Origin: Mauremys mutica
Taxonomy: Eukaryota > Chordata > Testudines > Geoemydidae
DNA length: 64,000 nucleotides
NCBI RefSeq assembly: GCF_020497125.1
Contig: NC_059072.1
Coordinates: forward strand, 71,245,697-71,309,696
Reading direction: 5' to 3'
In this document: positions 9,313 to 19,962 of the stretch, piece by piece
Layout of the letters: every line of letters starts with the position of its first letter
Numbering within the stretch: the stretch's first letter is position 1
Translations under genes and position numbers: made by a program
The notes under the pieces: model-generated
Databases searched by the model: none
The model's input: the letters and a program-made list of their open reading frames with translations, nothing else
Told to the model about the DNA's origin: nothing

Positions 9313-10928
9313 AGATCCACAAACCCGGAAATCCTGGACGCCCCATCATCTTGGGCATTGGAACTCTCACTGAAGGACTGTCTGGATATGTGGACTCTCT
9401 GCTCAGACCCTACGCCACCAGCACTCCCAGCTATCTCCGTGACACTACTGATTTCCTGAGGAAACTACAATGCATTGGTGACCTTCCAGAAAACACCATC
9501 CTAGCCACCATGGATGTAGAGGCTCTCTACACAAACATCCCACACACTGATGGAATACAAGCTGTCAGGAACAGTATCCCTGATGATGCCACAGCACAAC
9601 TGGTTGCAGAGCTCTGTGCCTTTATCCTCACACACAACTATTTCAAATTTGATGACAATATATATCTCCAGATCAGTGGCACCGCTATGGGCACCCGCAT
9701 GACCCCACAATATGCCAATATTTTTATGGCCGACCTGGAACAACGCTTCCTCAGCTCCCGTCCACTCACACCCCTTCTCTACCTACGCTACATTGATGAC
9801 ATCTTCATCATCTGGACCCATGGGAAGGAGACTCTGGAAAAATTCCACCACGATTTCAACAGCTTCCACCCCTCCATCAACCTCAGCCTGGACCAATCTA
9901 CACGGGAGGTCCACTTCCTAGACACCACGGCGCTAATAAGTGATGGTCACATTAACACCACCCTATACCGAAAACCTACCGACCGCTATGCCTACCTTCA
10001 TGCCTCCAGCTTCCATCCCAGACACACCACAAGATCCATTGTCTACAGCCAAGCACTGAGGTACAACCGTATCTGCTCTAACCCCGCAGACAGAGACCAA
10101 CACCTAGAAAATCTCCACCAAGCATTCTCAAAACTACAGTACCCACACGAGGAAATAAGGAAACAGATCAACAGAGCCAGACGTGTACCCAGAAGCCTCC
10201 TACTGCAAGAGAAGCCCAAGAAAGAAACCAACAGGACTCCACTGGCCATCACATACAGTCCCCAGCTAAAACCCCTCCAACGCATCATCAGGGATCTACA
10301 GCCCATCCTGGACAATGATCCCACACTTTCACAGGCCTTGGGTGGCAGGCCAGTCCTCGCCCACAGACAACCTGCCAACCTGAAGCATATTCTCACCAGT
10401 AACTGCACACCGCACCATAGTAACTCTAGCTCAGGAACCAATCCATGCAACAAACCTCGATGCCAACTCTGCCCACATATCTACACCAGCAACACCATCA
10501 CAGGACCTAACCAGATCAGCCACACCATCACTGGTTCATTCACCTGCACATCCACCAATGTAATATATGCCATCATATGCCAGCAATGCCCCTCTGCTAT
10601 GTACATCGGCCAAACTGGACAGTCTCTAAGGAAAAGGATAAATGGACACAAATCAGATATTAGGAATGGCAATATACAAAAACCTGTAGGAGAACACTTC
10701 AACCTCCCTTGCCACACAATAGCAGATCTTAAGGTGGCCATCCTCCAGCAAAGAAACTTTAGGACCAGACTTCTAAGAGAAACTGCTGAGCTTCAGTTCA
10801 TTTGCAAATTTGACACCATCAGTTTAGGATTAAACAAAGACTGTGAATGGCTTGCCAACTACAGAACCAGTTTCTCCTCCCTTGGTTTTCACACCTCAAC
10901 TGCTAGAACAGGGCCTCATCCTCCCTGA
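9207..10928 (+). CDS. Penelope-like RT with GIY-YIG endonuclease
   Basis: The 573-codon frame runs from the first ATG (9207), and the open frame itself begins upstream. Using residue numbers from 9183, residues 1-43 come from the inverted terminal arm and the RT proper starts at KIHKPGNPGRP (44-54). RT signatures are the catalytic Asp in TMDVEALYTN (about 109-118), GTAMGTRMTPQYAN (166-179) and the YIDD box (203-206). A basic linker follows (about 320-350). A Cys-rich motif C422-x4-C427-x2-C430-x-H432 precedes the GIY-YIG domain (IYAI at 461-464, YIGQTG at 474-479, Arg 483/485 and Glu 533/536 as likely active-site residues). This layout is that of endonuclease-positive Penelope elements, whose proteins make cDNA at nicked target DNA. 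The N-terminal region usual in full-length copies is missing and replaced by arm-derived residues. There is no internal stop or frameshift. Whether this hybrid protein is made or active is unknown. Confidence 0.9.
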   Translation: MQEWKFPGTGKYKQARNKLEITRLDQSGKMRPCSSKIHKPGNPGRPIILGIGTLTEGLSGYVDSLLRPYATSTPSYLRDTTDFLRKLQCIGDLPENTILATMDVEALYTNIPHTDGIQAVRNSIPDDATAQLVAELCAFILTHNYFKFDDNIYLQISGTAMGTRMTPQYANIFMADLEQRFLSSRPLTPLLYLRYIDDIFIIWTHGKETLEKFHHDFNSFHPSINLSLDQSTREVHFLDTTALISDGHINTTLYRKPTDRYAYLHASSFHPRHTTRSIVYSQALRYNRICSNPADRDQHLENLHQAFSKLQYPHEEIRKQINRARRVPRSLLLQEKPKKETNRTPLAITYSPQLKPLQRIIRDLQPILDNDPTLSQALGGRPVLAHRQPANLKHILTSNCTPHHSNSSSGTNPCNKPRCQLCPHIYTSNTITGPNQISHTITGSFTCTSTNVIYAIICQQCPSAMYIGQTGQSLRKRINGHKSDIRNGNIQKPVGEHFNLPCHTIADLKVAILQQRNFRTRLLRETAELQFICKFDTISLGLNKDCEWLANYRTSFSSLGFHTSTARTGPHPP

Positions 10929-11093
10929 TTGATCTAACCTCGTTATCTCTAGCTTGCTTCTTGCTTGCTTATATTTACCTGCCCCTGGAAATTTCCACTC
11001 TTGCATCCGACGAAGTGGGCATTCACCCACGAAAGCTCATGCTGCAAAACGTCTGATAGTCTATAAGGTGCCACAGGATTCTTTGCTGCTTTT
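10901..11093 (+). repeat. Terminal arm of the Penelope element (right)
   Basis: This is the direct-orientation copy of the inverted left arm. It overlaps the last eight codons of the RT frame (from about residue 573) and the stop at 10926-10928. It ends at ATTCTTTGCTGCTTT, where homology to the left arm stops, and the element runs on for about 34 bp to the target duplication. Confidence 0.92.
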
Positions 11094-11127
11094 ACAGAAC
11101 CAGACTAACACGGCTACCCCTCTGATA

Positions 11128-11139
11128 CTTAATTCCATG
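11128..11139 (+). repeat. Penelope target-site duplication, right
   Basis: An exact copy of CTTAATTCCATG at 9109-9120. The duplication fixes the right boundary of the element at 11127. Confidence 0.9.
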
Positions 11140-13875
11140 ACTAAGTTTGCCCACTTTTGATCTTTTGTCAGTCTAATATAGGGGCATAATTACAGGGCAA
11201 AGGGAGACAATCATAAGTTCGTTGACACATCAATGACTGTGTTGACACACAGCAAAATCCTCCAGTCACAAAAGAAAAAAAATTAAGAGTATTGCATATT
11301 TGAGAATTTTGTATAGCTCTGTATTCACTTTACTTTGTAGAATCTCTGTCTGAAAACAAGAATCAGGACCCATGTTGCCTGTGTTTTGCTTCTCTCCACA
11401 TAATATATTTGTGTTGATTCTGGCTATTCCTGTTGATACACATACACTTTCCAGTCAAGGGAGCAAAAATGGAGATTTTCTGTACTTTCAAAGGTCATAT
11501 AAAGGGAGGAAATTGTATCATTCAGAAGTTTTACAGATAAAATTTGCATCTGGTCCCCTAGCACCTTGTCTCATTACCTTCCCCTCCTTGTTTAATCTGC
11601 AACCCTGGATCAGGTCTCCCACTCTTCATTGCTGAATTCTCTGTCTGACCTCCACCCTGCCTCCTTCAACATTGCTCATCTACCCCTCTTCCAGTCCTTC
11701 TGTGATTTCCAGTCTATCAATGGCCATGACTTCTCTTCTGCTCTAAGACCCTCTCCCTTCCCTCCATTGTCTCAGTCATTGATACCTCCTTTGACCCTCA
11801 CAAGGTCTGCCCAGCCAAGCTCAGGGTGGCTCATTCCCTCCAATCACCGCTTATTTGAATAAACATGGTTGTTTTGCTGCTACTTGTTCTCCTCCCTGTT
11901 TGTTTGTTAGTTACACCCTATGCTAAGATGTAAATTCTTTGTGGGGGAAAACTTTTAAATTATACAGTATATGTGTATAACACCTAACACTTGGGTGGGG
12001 GAGGCTACTCCCTGTTTGAGGCCTCCAGGCACCACAGTAATATAAATAGTGATAAAAGCATAATTGGCTCCTGTGCCATTTTGGGAGCTTTTGATCAGGA
12101 GCTCCTCTTTCAGACAGATAGTAGCACAGGGGCAGTGGCCGGGAAAATGAAACTGGCGGCCACTGGAACAGGGAAGAGGAGGAGGAGTTGATGGACTAGA
12201 AGCTTGACTCACAAACCTGGAACAGCCAACCCCATCTCCTCAATACCCTTCACAAACATGGTTAGGGCCATCCTGACATATACAGCCGGGCCAAACCAAT
12301 GTTTGGAGAAAGATTTTGCTTCCTAGCAGCAGGAACCCAGCTGACGTAAAAAACACCCAACTTCACAGGGAGTGTCCCCAACCCAGCTAGCTATCCCTCA
12401 CAGTCTCAGCTACCATAGACATCGGGCATCAAGAGAAGTCAGATCCACCAGCCAAGCAATCATCACCCCCACTAACTAGAGAGGATAGCCAGCCTGCCCG
12501 CCCAAGTCTGGACATAGGAGAAGAAAGAAGGAGACTCCAGATTCCAATGTCCAGAGTGTGAGGCCTGGCTGTCAGGCTGGAATTCAAGAGTAGGCCAAGA
12601 TTTGGACCAGCTCTACTCCAGAGCGATGTGTTTGCCTTGCAGTGGAATATCACAACTGTGTGAGCATTGTTAGCTAGGAAAGAACTCTGGGGTGAGTTAA
12701 AACCTGGCCTGTGTGTGCCCAAGGCTTCATGTGGATTTAAAGGGGAGTGTCATTGTAAATACACCTTTCTTCAATCAATCAAGCATCTTGTACTATTAAT
12801 AAAAGTATTCTTGTGAATGCTGAAATATTGTAGTCAGTAAAACAACAATAAAAAGATTTGTAAGTCATCTCTCCCCCCCTAATATGAAAGATTATTTTAA
12901 AGCCAAAAGTAGCGCTTCTCATTGCTATTAACCTTAAAGGCCAAGTATTTCTCAGTGATATCCTCAGTATCTTAATTCATTTCTCAAAACCCGTTCATAG
13001 CAAAGTGGGATTGTAAAGTGAGCTTTACACAGTGTTAGTGGGAAAGAGGAGAGAAAGCAGTTTATGCTGTGTCACCTTTATTTCCCCCCACCAGAAATGC
13101 TTTTTCCTTGTCTAAATTTGCCTACATTTTAATACCGCTTTTTCCTCTTTCGTAGTGCTTTTCAGTCATAAGTCCCAACCAACTGTTTAATTTATTGAAC
13201 AAAAATATAAACTAATGATAAATCAACAAACTTGAACAAATGCACAAAGAAGGAAGCGTAGGCAACATAATTATAGAGTTTACTGTACAAAGACCTATGG
13301 TTGTGACTTTTGAATGAGCTGTTAAGTTCCAAAATATAGAGTTAGTTAAAGATATACGTCCAAGGAAGCTTCTGTATAAGTAAGTTACGTTTTTAAACAT
13401 AATTCCCCTAACCTGAGAGGTTCTCTTTGTAAATTCATAAAATTCTAGCTAATCTAAAAAGCCCTGTTTGTTTACATGTGTTTCACCTGTATGGAAATCA
13501 TTATCACCTAGTGACAATGAGCACTTACTTTTTTAATCATTACTGAATTACATGATCTTCCACTCCTAAATGAATACAAGTCTATCAAATCTACAGACAA
13601 TCATATCTTTGTTTGCCTGTATATTACCTACATGAAGATCATTGATGCTACTCACCATCAAGGTCATAGCTCAGATTTGTGACCTTATTTCAAGTCTATG
13701 CAGAGTGACCTTGCAACTGATACATGACATGACATTCAATGCCTAATAGTTTCAGAGTAGTTTGTTATTCACGCATTGGCACTCATTGAAGATTTGCCTG
13801 ATTTTAAGATTAGAAAAGGTTATTTTTAAGGATAAGCTTTGTTCTAAATAATAACTAATGCTGACCTGCATCAGT
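11140..13875. other. Mostly unique DNA; possible old LINE scrap
   Basis: A pyrimidine-rich stretch at about 11560-11850 (CCTCCACCCTGCCTCC, TTCTCTTCTGCTCTAAGACC, TCAGTCATTGATACCTCC) reads like a decayed LINE 3' coding region, but I cannot assign its clade. The rest has no recognised gene or repeat. Near the right end is a cluster of nuclear-receptor half-site-like motifs, listed separately. Confidence 0.35.
13658..13713. promoter_or_regulatory. Cluster of three nuclear-receptor half-sites
   Basis: TCAAGGTCA at 13658-13666 is followed by TGACCTT at 13680-13686 and TGACCTTG at 13706-13713, the last two being inverse copies of the half-site. Extended AGGTCA half-sites of this kind are bound by monomeric orphan receptors such as the SF-1/ERR class. 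Three within 56 bp of otherwise unique sequence is suggestive, but short motifs arise by chance and no conservation data are available. Confidence 0.3.
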
Positions 13876-13883
13876 ACTTAGGG

Positions 13884-14593
13884 CAGGAGCGGGCAAACTA
13901 CTCCCTGGGGTCTGCATCCGGCCCTTCAGGTGTTTTAATCTGGCCCTCGATCCTGCCAGGGAGTGGGGCCAGGGGCTTGTCCCACTCTGCGCGTTCCATG
14001 GCTCTGTGCAGCTCCCAGAAGCAGCGGCATGTCCCCCCTCCGGCTCCTACGCGTACGGGCAGCCAGGGGGCGCCGCATGCTGCCCCAAGCACCACTCCTG
14101 CAGCTCCCATTGGCCAGCAAATGGGGCCAACGGGAGCTGCAGGGGTGGCACCTGCAGATGGAGCAGCACACAGAGCCGCCTGGCTGTGCCTCCACATAGG
14201 CGCCAGAAGGGGGACATGCCGCTGCTTCTGGAAGCTGCTTGAAGTAAGCACCGCCCGGAGCCTGCATCTCGACCCCCTCCCACACCTCACCCCCTTGCCC
14301 CAGCCTTGATCCCCCTCCCACCCTCTGAACCCCTCGGTCCCATCCTCCTGCACCCCAGAGCCCACATCCCCAACCAGAGCCCTCACCCCCCCACCCACAC
14401 CCCTGTCCCAGCCTGGAGCCCTGTCCCACATCCTGAACTCCTCATTTCTGGCCCCACCCCAGAGCCCACACCCTCAGCCAGAGCCCTCACCCCCTCCCAC
14501 ACCCCAACCCCCAGTTTTGTGAGCATTCATGGCTCATCATACAATTTCCATACCCAGATGTGGCCCTCGGGCCAAAAAGTTTGCCCACCCCTG
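13884..14593 (+). mobile_element. hAT MITE, 710 bp, perfect 8-bp TSD
   Basis: The ends are CAGGAGCGGGCAAACT and AGTTTGCCCACCCCTG, flanked by perfect ACTTAGGG duplications (13876-13883 and 14594-14601). The interior contains a GC-rich inverted repeat around CAGAAGCAGCGGCATGTCC and a CCCACACCC-rich imperfect tandem region (about 14280-14510). All of the 70-177 codon frames here are read through this element on both strands and are not genes. Confidence 0.93.
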
Positions 14594-14601
14594 ACTTAGG
14601 G

Positions 14602-16241
14602 CCAAATCTAAAGCCCACGGAAATCAAGGGGAATCTTTCAACTTTGGATCAGATTCTCAGAATCCAATTCAGCAAACTGTTCTGCTCAGTGGTCCTCATG
14701 CCCTGGTAGAATCCCATTGACTTAAATGGGATCCTGATATGTGCAGGGCTCTACACACGCAGTCACAAGACCTCGGTTTTTCTGAAACATACCTGCAAAT
14801 AGGCTGTACTGTTTTGCAATCCTTAGATGTGGGCTTTCAAAACATATTCAGCTACGTTGGATCAGGGCTGTAAAGGAATCACATTCTTGCAAATGGCTCA
14901 GCTCCTCATTAAAGAAGCATGAGTGGAGTGAAATTCCTTGTTTAAGCAACTCTTTATAATACATTGCTTGGAAAGGCAGCTGTCTTATATTTATTCTGTT
15001 TTTTCTACCCCATGTTTAAATCCTGGTTGAGGTTTCTATAGGCTTATCAAAAACCCACAAAGAAGATGAAAGAAACATACAATTTGTATTTAATCCTAAA
15101 TACATCTAGTGAAGTAATGTGCCATGCAGACTGCTGGTGCTGATGCTATCAAGCTCATTGAGCTTTAGAAGCTGAGCAAAATATTGAAGTTATTATATTC
15201 AAGTTCTGAGGTTTTCAGAAGAGATCTCAGAAAAGCTTCGCAAAATTTGAACTCCATTTAAGGTGCCAGCTCAGCAGAATGCTAATACCTGTATTAGTAA
15301 TGACGTCACTCTCCTGGCAGGGAACATAATTTTGGTTGAAAGCATTGGTTTCCTTAATAAAGGTTGACTTACTCAGTGTGCTCGCAGGGCCAGATTGTGC
15401 CATGGAAAAACCTGTGGGTGAGGTCTTAACTGGGCTCAGAGATTTACAGGAGCTGTCACTGTCTGACAGAATTTCATTAGTGCAGAACTAAAGCTGAGGT
15501 CCCAAACAGCTTGTTTCAATAATGCTGTGACTCCCTTTGAAGACAGCAAGGAAATGCTTTAATATTTGATAGCAGACACAGAGTGGCTATCAAGGTGAAA
15601 TGGTCTGACTTTGCCACAATGTGGCATGACTGCTGAGAGATTTGCTGGGGATGAGCCCAGACTGGTGACACAGCAGTGTCTGATATGGGACCATCTGATT
15701 AGCAGATGGCAGTATTGCTGTGAGATGAAAAATCAGAAGACAGACCAAAATATATCAATGAAATTTATTTCCAATCTCATATTTACACAAAATCTGTTCT
15801 CAGTGTGAGCACCCTATGGCCTGTCCAAGCACTGCGGCACCATTGCATTAGCTTCATATCCTGCAAGAGCAGGAAACATAAAAGAAAATACTCCAGGGTA
15901 GGGGATCATTGTTGAATTCTCTGTTTGCCAGCTAGAGAGCATCACTTCAGGCTTGGTTGTGTCACCCCTCTTTTGCTGGCAACCAACCCCTCTCCTACCC
16001 ACTTCAGATCTAATTTTCTTGGCTGACTGTGAGCTCCTAAGTGACTCAATCCACTGTAAGCTTTTGTCGCAAAGGCAAGAAGGGACCCAAGGACCCCATT
16101 GGTGCCAACTGGCGCAAGGCACAGGGAGTGCATAGGGTTTTACAGGGATACCCTAGGTTGGATATCTGCATAATAGTTCACCAAAGGGAGGCATGTGAGG
16201 TCTCTACTGATAGCCAGTAGGCCACTGGTCATCATAATCAT
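14602..16241. other. Unique non-coding DNA
   Basis: Directly after the hAT copy lies a scrap of an ancient palindromic repeat (AAGCCCACGGAAATCAAGG, TTTGGATCAGATTCT). The rest has no recognised gene or repeat. The opposing frames at 15814-16135 share the same sequence and show no known domain. Confidence 0.35.
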
Positions 16242-17187
16242 TGTGAAATGTATGGGTGGATAATATTTAAGGAGTTATGTAGCTATATGTAGTTTATGTT
16301 GTTAAGGTCTTGGCGTTAAGGCTGGTCACCAGGAGATAACATGTCTTGGAAATGTTCCTTTCAGGTAGAAGGTAACAGACACCTATCTCCCTGTCTGGCC
16401 ATTTGTGTATTGTATACCTCACACTGTGTACCTATTTACATACTGAGCCAGGGGCTGAATGAATGAAATACTGAGAGATCTGCAAGAGAAGACATCTACA
16501 GGATTAAATGAACAGGGAGTGCCCTGTTCATGAATAAAGATAAAGGATTAGTCTGGTATATCTGGGAATACAAGAAGACACACTGAATACTTCACCTGGC
16601 AGACATACTGACAGTATGCTTATCTCATGAAAGGAGGGTCACAGTCAGCCTGGCTGTAAAGCACTGAAGGATTTTGGGTGAGCAATACTCAACAGACATG
16701 AGAGTATCTTGTTAATTAAGCCTAGGCTCTAGGAGGCATGTTATAATTTTATTTTATATGTATCCATTTGTTCCCAATACTTGTATTTGCTACTACTTGA
16801 ATCTCTATGCTTTGTTTGTTCAATTTATACTTAATTTCACTACAAACATATCTAAGTGCTGTGTGTGTTAAGTGGAGCAGTGATCTGAGGTGGATCTGGT
16901 AAACTGGGGTGCACTGTCTCTCTGGAAGCAGTGATTCTGAGTGTCCAGTGGACCAGGGGCTGGATACTCCAGACAGAACCTCGGAGGGCTTGAGGATTGG
17001 GGTGTAACAACTGCTAAACTGCATTGTGACAGCGGGGCCTGTGAGGCCTAGAGGGGAGTGAATGGTGTCATGGTTGCCAGTGGAGTTGGGGAGCTGACCC
17101 ACAGCAGGCACAGACAAGGCTTCCTCATGCTAAGGGCAGATGGTAGTGAAGTGCTTCACAACCCTAGGTGCTCCTGGGAAGCGTCAT
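16242..17187 (+). mobile_element. Probable solo LTR, plus orientation
   Basis: The block begins TGTGAAATGTATGGG and ends near GGGAAGCGTCA. It carries an AATAAA on the plus strand (GAATAAAGATAAAGG, about 16530) and has the composition and phrases of reptile endogenous-retrovirus LTRs (CCTGTGAGGCCTAGAGG, GGAGCTGACCCACAGC). No clean target duplication was found, so both boundaries are provisional. There is no internal coding region. Confidence 0.5.
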
Positions 17188-19957
17188 AAGTTCCATTCAA
17201 AATTCCATGAGACTTTCCTAGTGGAATTTCCTTTGCATCTTTCCATAAAAGGAGAGGGACTCTGGACCTCACAGAAGAAGCCAGGGGGTTGTAATCTATA
17301 AACTCAGCAGCATGCTAAACTTCACTGGAAAATCATACCTCATCTCTGTGGATTCTGGCCTCTCCACACTGTTCCTTTGGCCTCCCTCCTTTGGCAGCAT
17401 GGCTTGCTTACGATCCATTACTGTCTTTTCCCCACAACGACCACACCCTTACCTCTCCCCTCCAAGGAAGGTAGATGCAATGGAAAGGGAGGAGCACTAA
17501 TTCCCTGAATAGATTTCTGGCAGGAAATCTGCCAGGTCCTAAGGGGAATAAACTGAAGTGAGTGGTTGCTCTGTAACTCCTTTCTCCCCAGCATGTCTCC
17601 TCATAATTATGAGGTTTTAATGACAGGGAGTTTCTATAGAGGAGCTTGGTGGGATTAAATACAGTTTTGTCTCTTCCACCTGTGATAGGGAGCATCAGAG
17701 GTACACCAGAGACATCCTTCATTTTCAGTTTGCAGTAACAAAATATTGACAGGTGGATGTTCTCCATTCTGTGCAAAACCTACTGAAAGAGAACACTTAC
17801 GCTTAAAGATACCAGGGCTGCTGATGAGCCAGTATTGTGCTGCCTTAATCACCTGGCAATGCAGAAATCTGAATAGGTGGCAATGTAGAAAGGGCTTTGT
17901 TGTGCTTCTTATTACAGCACAGGGAGCTTGTATTTAACAATTCAGTTATTTTAATTTAAACTTTACCTAATAGCAACCAGAACCTTCAGCCTACTATTGT
18001 CTGTTCTGTCCCCTGACGTCTGGGATGACCAAAATGGAGGATGACCTTTGGTCTCTGTAGCCATACCCCGCAGCCATATATAAAAATAGCAGCTTCTCCC
18101 CACAAGGGCAGTGGGCATGGTCTCCAGTTCATATTGATTGAGGATGTGTGGCTAAGAATTGCTCAGATTCAGGGGAGCTCAGTCTTTATATGCACAGCAG
18201 CTGTACCGCTGCTTCTCTCTGGCTTCCTGGTGGTACCGCAGGCTCAGTAGCCATGCTCCTGTTGGTCCCCCAGTGCCACTGCATTCCTGTGGCTCTTCCG
18301 AGGGGGTTGACAGGGTACACACGGGAAGCCAATTTGGCATAAATCCCACTACTTTGGGAGAAGAATATACTAGAGAAGTTGTCCCCCTTTTCTGCCGGTG
18401 CTGTCTGAGCTGTATAGTTGGTGTGCAGGGTTAGTGGTAGCTACCATAGGATGATTCCATTGAGCTGTATTTTCCCAGGTTTAACTTAAACGCAGCGGCT
18501 CCCATCAGTGCTGTATAACGGAATGAAGTATATGTTCCTCAAGCCTTAAGTCCATGTTACAATTACTATCATTGGTCCAGGTATTTTAATGGCTTCTTTT
18601 ACCAATTAATTATCTACTTTTACTGGTGCGAATAATTAAATGTACCCTGGAAACATTGATTGTGTGTGTGTGCAACTGGGGGGAGGGAGGTTTCAACAGG
18701 AAACGTATGCCAAGACTGAATGCTTGCAGATGTCACTGTGTGGTAATTAGCTAATGTTGACATATAGGCCAACATAATCTACAGTGCGCCCTCATTATTG
18801 TCAACGGGACACCTAATCCGAGGCATGCAGCACAGACTGTGTACCACTGAGTAACCAGGCACCATAATGCACTCCTCTCTTGTGTGCTCTCTTTAAATGA
18901 TAATTTATACCACTCAGTACCTCACATATTGCGAAAAACTAGCTGTGCATCAAAGAAGAGTACTAAGAGCTGTAGTCACTCAGCATTGCACCACCTTGGC
19001 AATGATCTTCATATCCTGGCATAAGACCACAGCAGCAGTACAGCTACAAGGGCATTCAGGGTCACTTCTCCATGCTGTTGATGGTTTGTTTTCAAGCCTT
19101 TGCTTATTAATTGTCTTTAGCAATGCTATCCACTTTGAATGGACCCGGTTACATAACACACACTGTGTAACAGCGCACAAACCTAGTTTTCCAAGACAAA
19201 GCAGAACACGTCCAGTACACTTGTCTCTAGCAACAAAACACTCGTGTAGAAAAGAGATGAAAGCACTAGAGAGATTTCTGTAGAATGTTGTTTTCTTTTT
19301 CCAAGTAATATAAAGAATCTTCAGATAAAGGAAAATTCCTCAGATAAAAACCACACAACCTACAAGGTTTTCCTTACCTGTCTTCTGATAGCAACTTTGA
19401 TTATTGAGATTGAAATCGCTTTTGAATCAATTATTCTTTTATGTCACTGGTTTGCTTTTGACATTTCATTGGGCCTGGAGAGTGAACCTAGGCTGTTCTG
19501 CTTCTGATCGATTTCACTCTCTGTTGAAAGTCAATTTATCATTTTGGTTGACGTGCATCAGCACAAGGCTGTAGTATCTGCTTTTCCAGAACTGCAGGGG
19601 AATGTTTAGTTTAGCAGACTGAATTTTGTTTGTATTTGCTTACAGTGCATGAAAATAAGTAATTAATTGCAATTTCTCGCACGATGGGGCATTAATCTTG
19701 GTTGGGACCTCTACGTTCAACTGTAAATAATAATAATTTTAAAAGTGTATTGCCCCATAAAGTCAATGGCCTTTTACACATGTAGAAAGACACTCTCTCT
19801 TCCCCCAAAAATTTGCAGTGTAAATAAAACAAGACACAAGGACAGGAGTTCAGGAGAGGGTGACTATAGGGATTATTGCTTGAAAAGGTGGGATTTAAGG
19901 GGGGACTCAAAGGTGATGAGGGAGGTGCTTGGTGGATGAGAACAGGGGGAAATTATA
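17188..19957. other. Unique non-coding DNA
   Basis: No recognised gene or repeat is seen. A short (GT)n run lies at about 18660-18672. The 128-codon frame at 18897-19283 starts at a non-ATG codon, has no family resemblance and is treated as chance. Confidence 0.35.
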
Positions 19958-19962
19958 GGCAC

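Larger units (their letters stand above)
9121..11127 (+). mobile_element. Penelope-like retroelement, RT + GIY-YIG, near-intact
   Basis: A 2,007-bp unit is bounded by a perfect 12-bp target duplication. It consists of an inverted copy of the element's end (9121-9312), a long open frame coding reverse transcriptase and GIY-YIG endonuclease, the direct end (10901-11093), and a short 3' tail (11094-11127, ending CTACCCCTCTGATACT). Penelope-like elements are known for such partial inverted terminal copies. The open frame and perfect duplication argue for a recent insertion. Truncated ends of related elements occur at 44054-44178 and about 59918-59992. Confidence 0.92.

Noticed and set aside
9501..10741. 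Minus-strand and shifted frames inside the Penelope element
   Set aside because: They are shadows of the RT/endonuclease frame, which carries all the recognisable motifs.
13898..14599. Several overlapping frames of 78-177 codons on both strands
   Set aside because: All lie within the 710-bp hAT MITE (13884-14593), whose GC-rich palindromic interior keeps frames open.
18897..19283. 128-codon plus-strand frame
   Set aside because: It has a non-ATG start, no family resemblance and a shorter opposing frame. It is consistent with chance.
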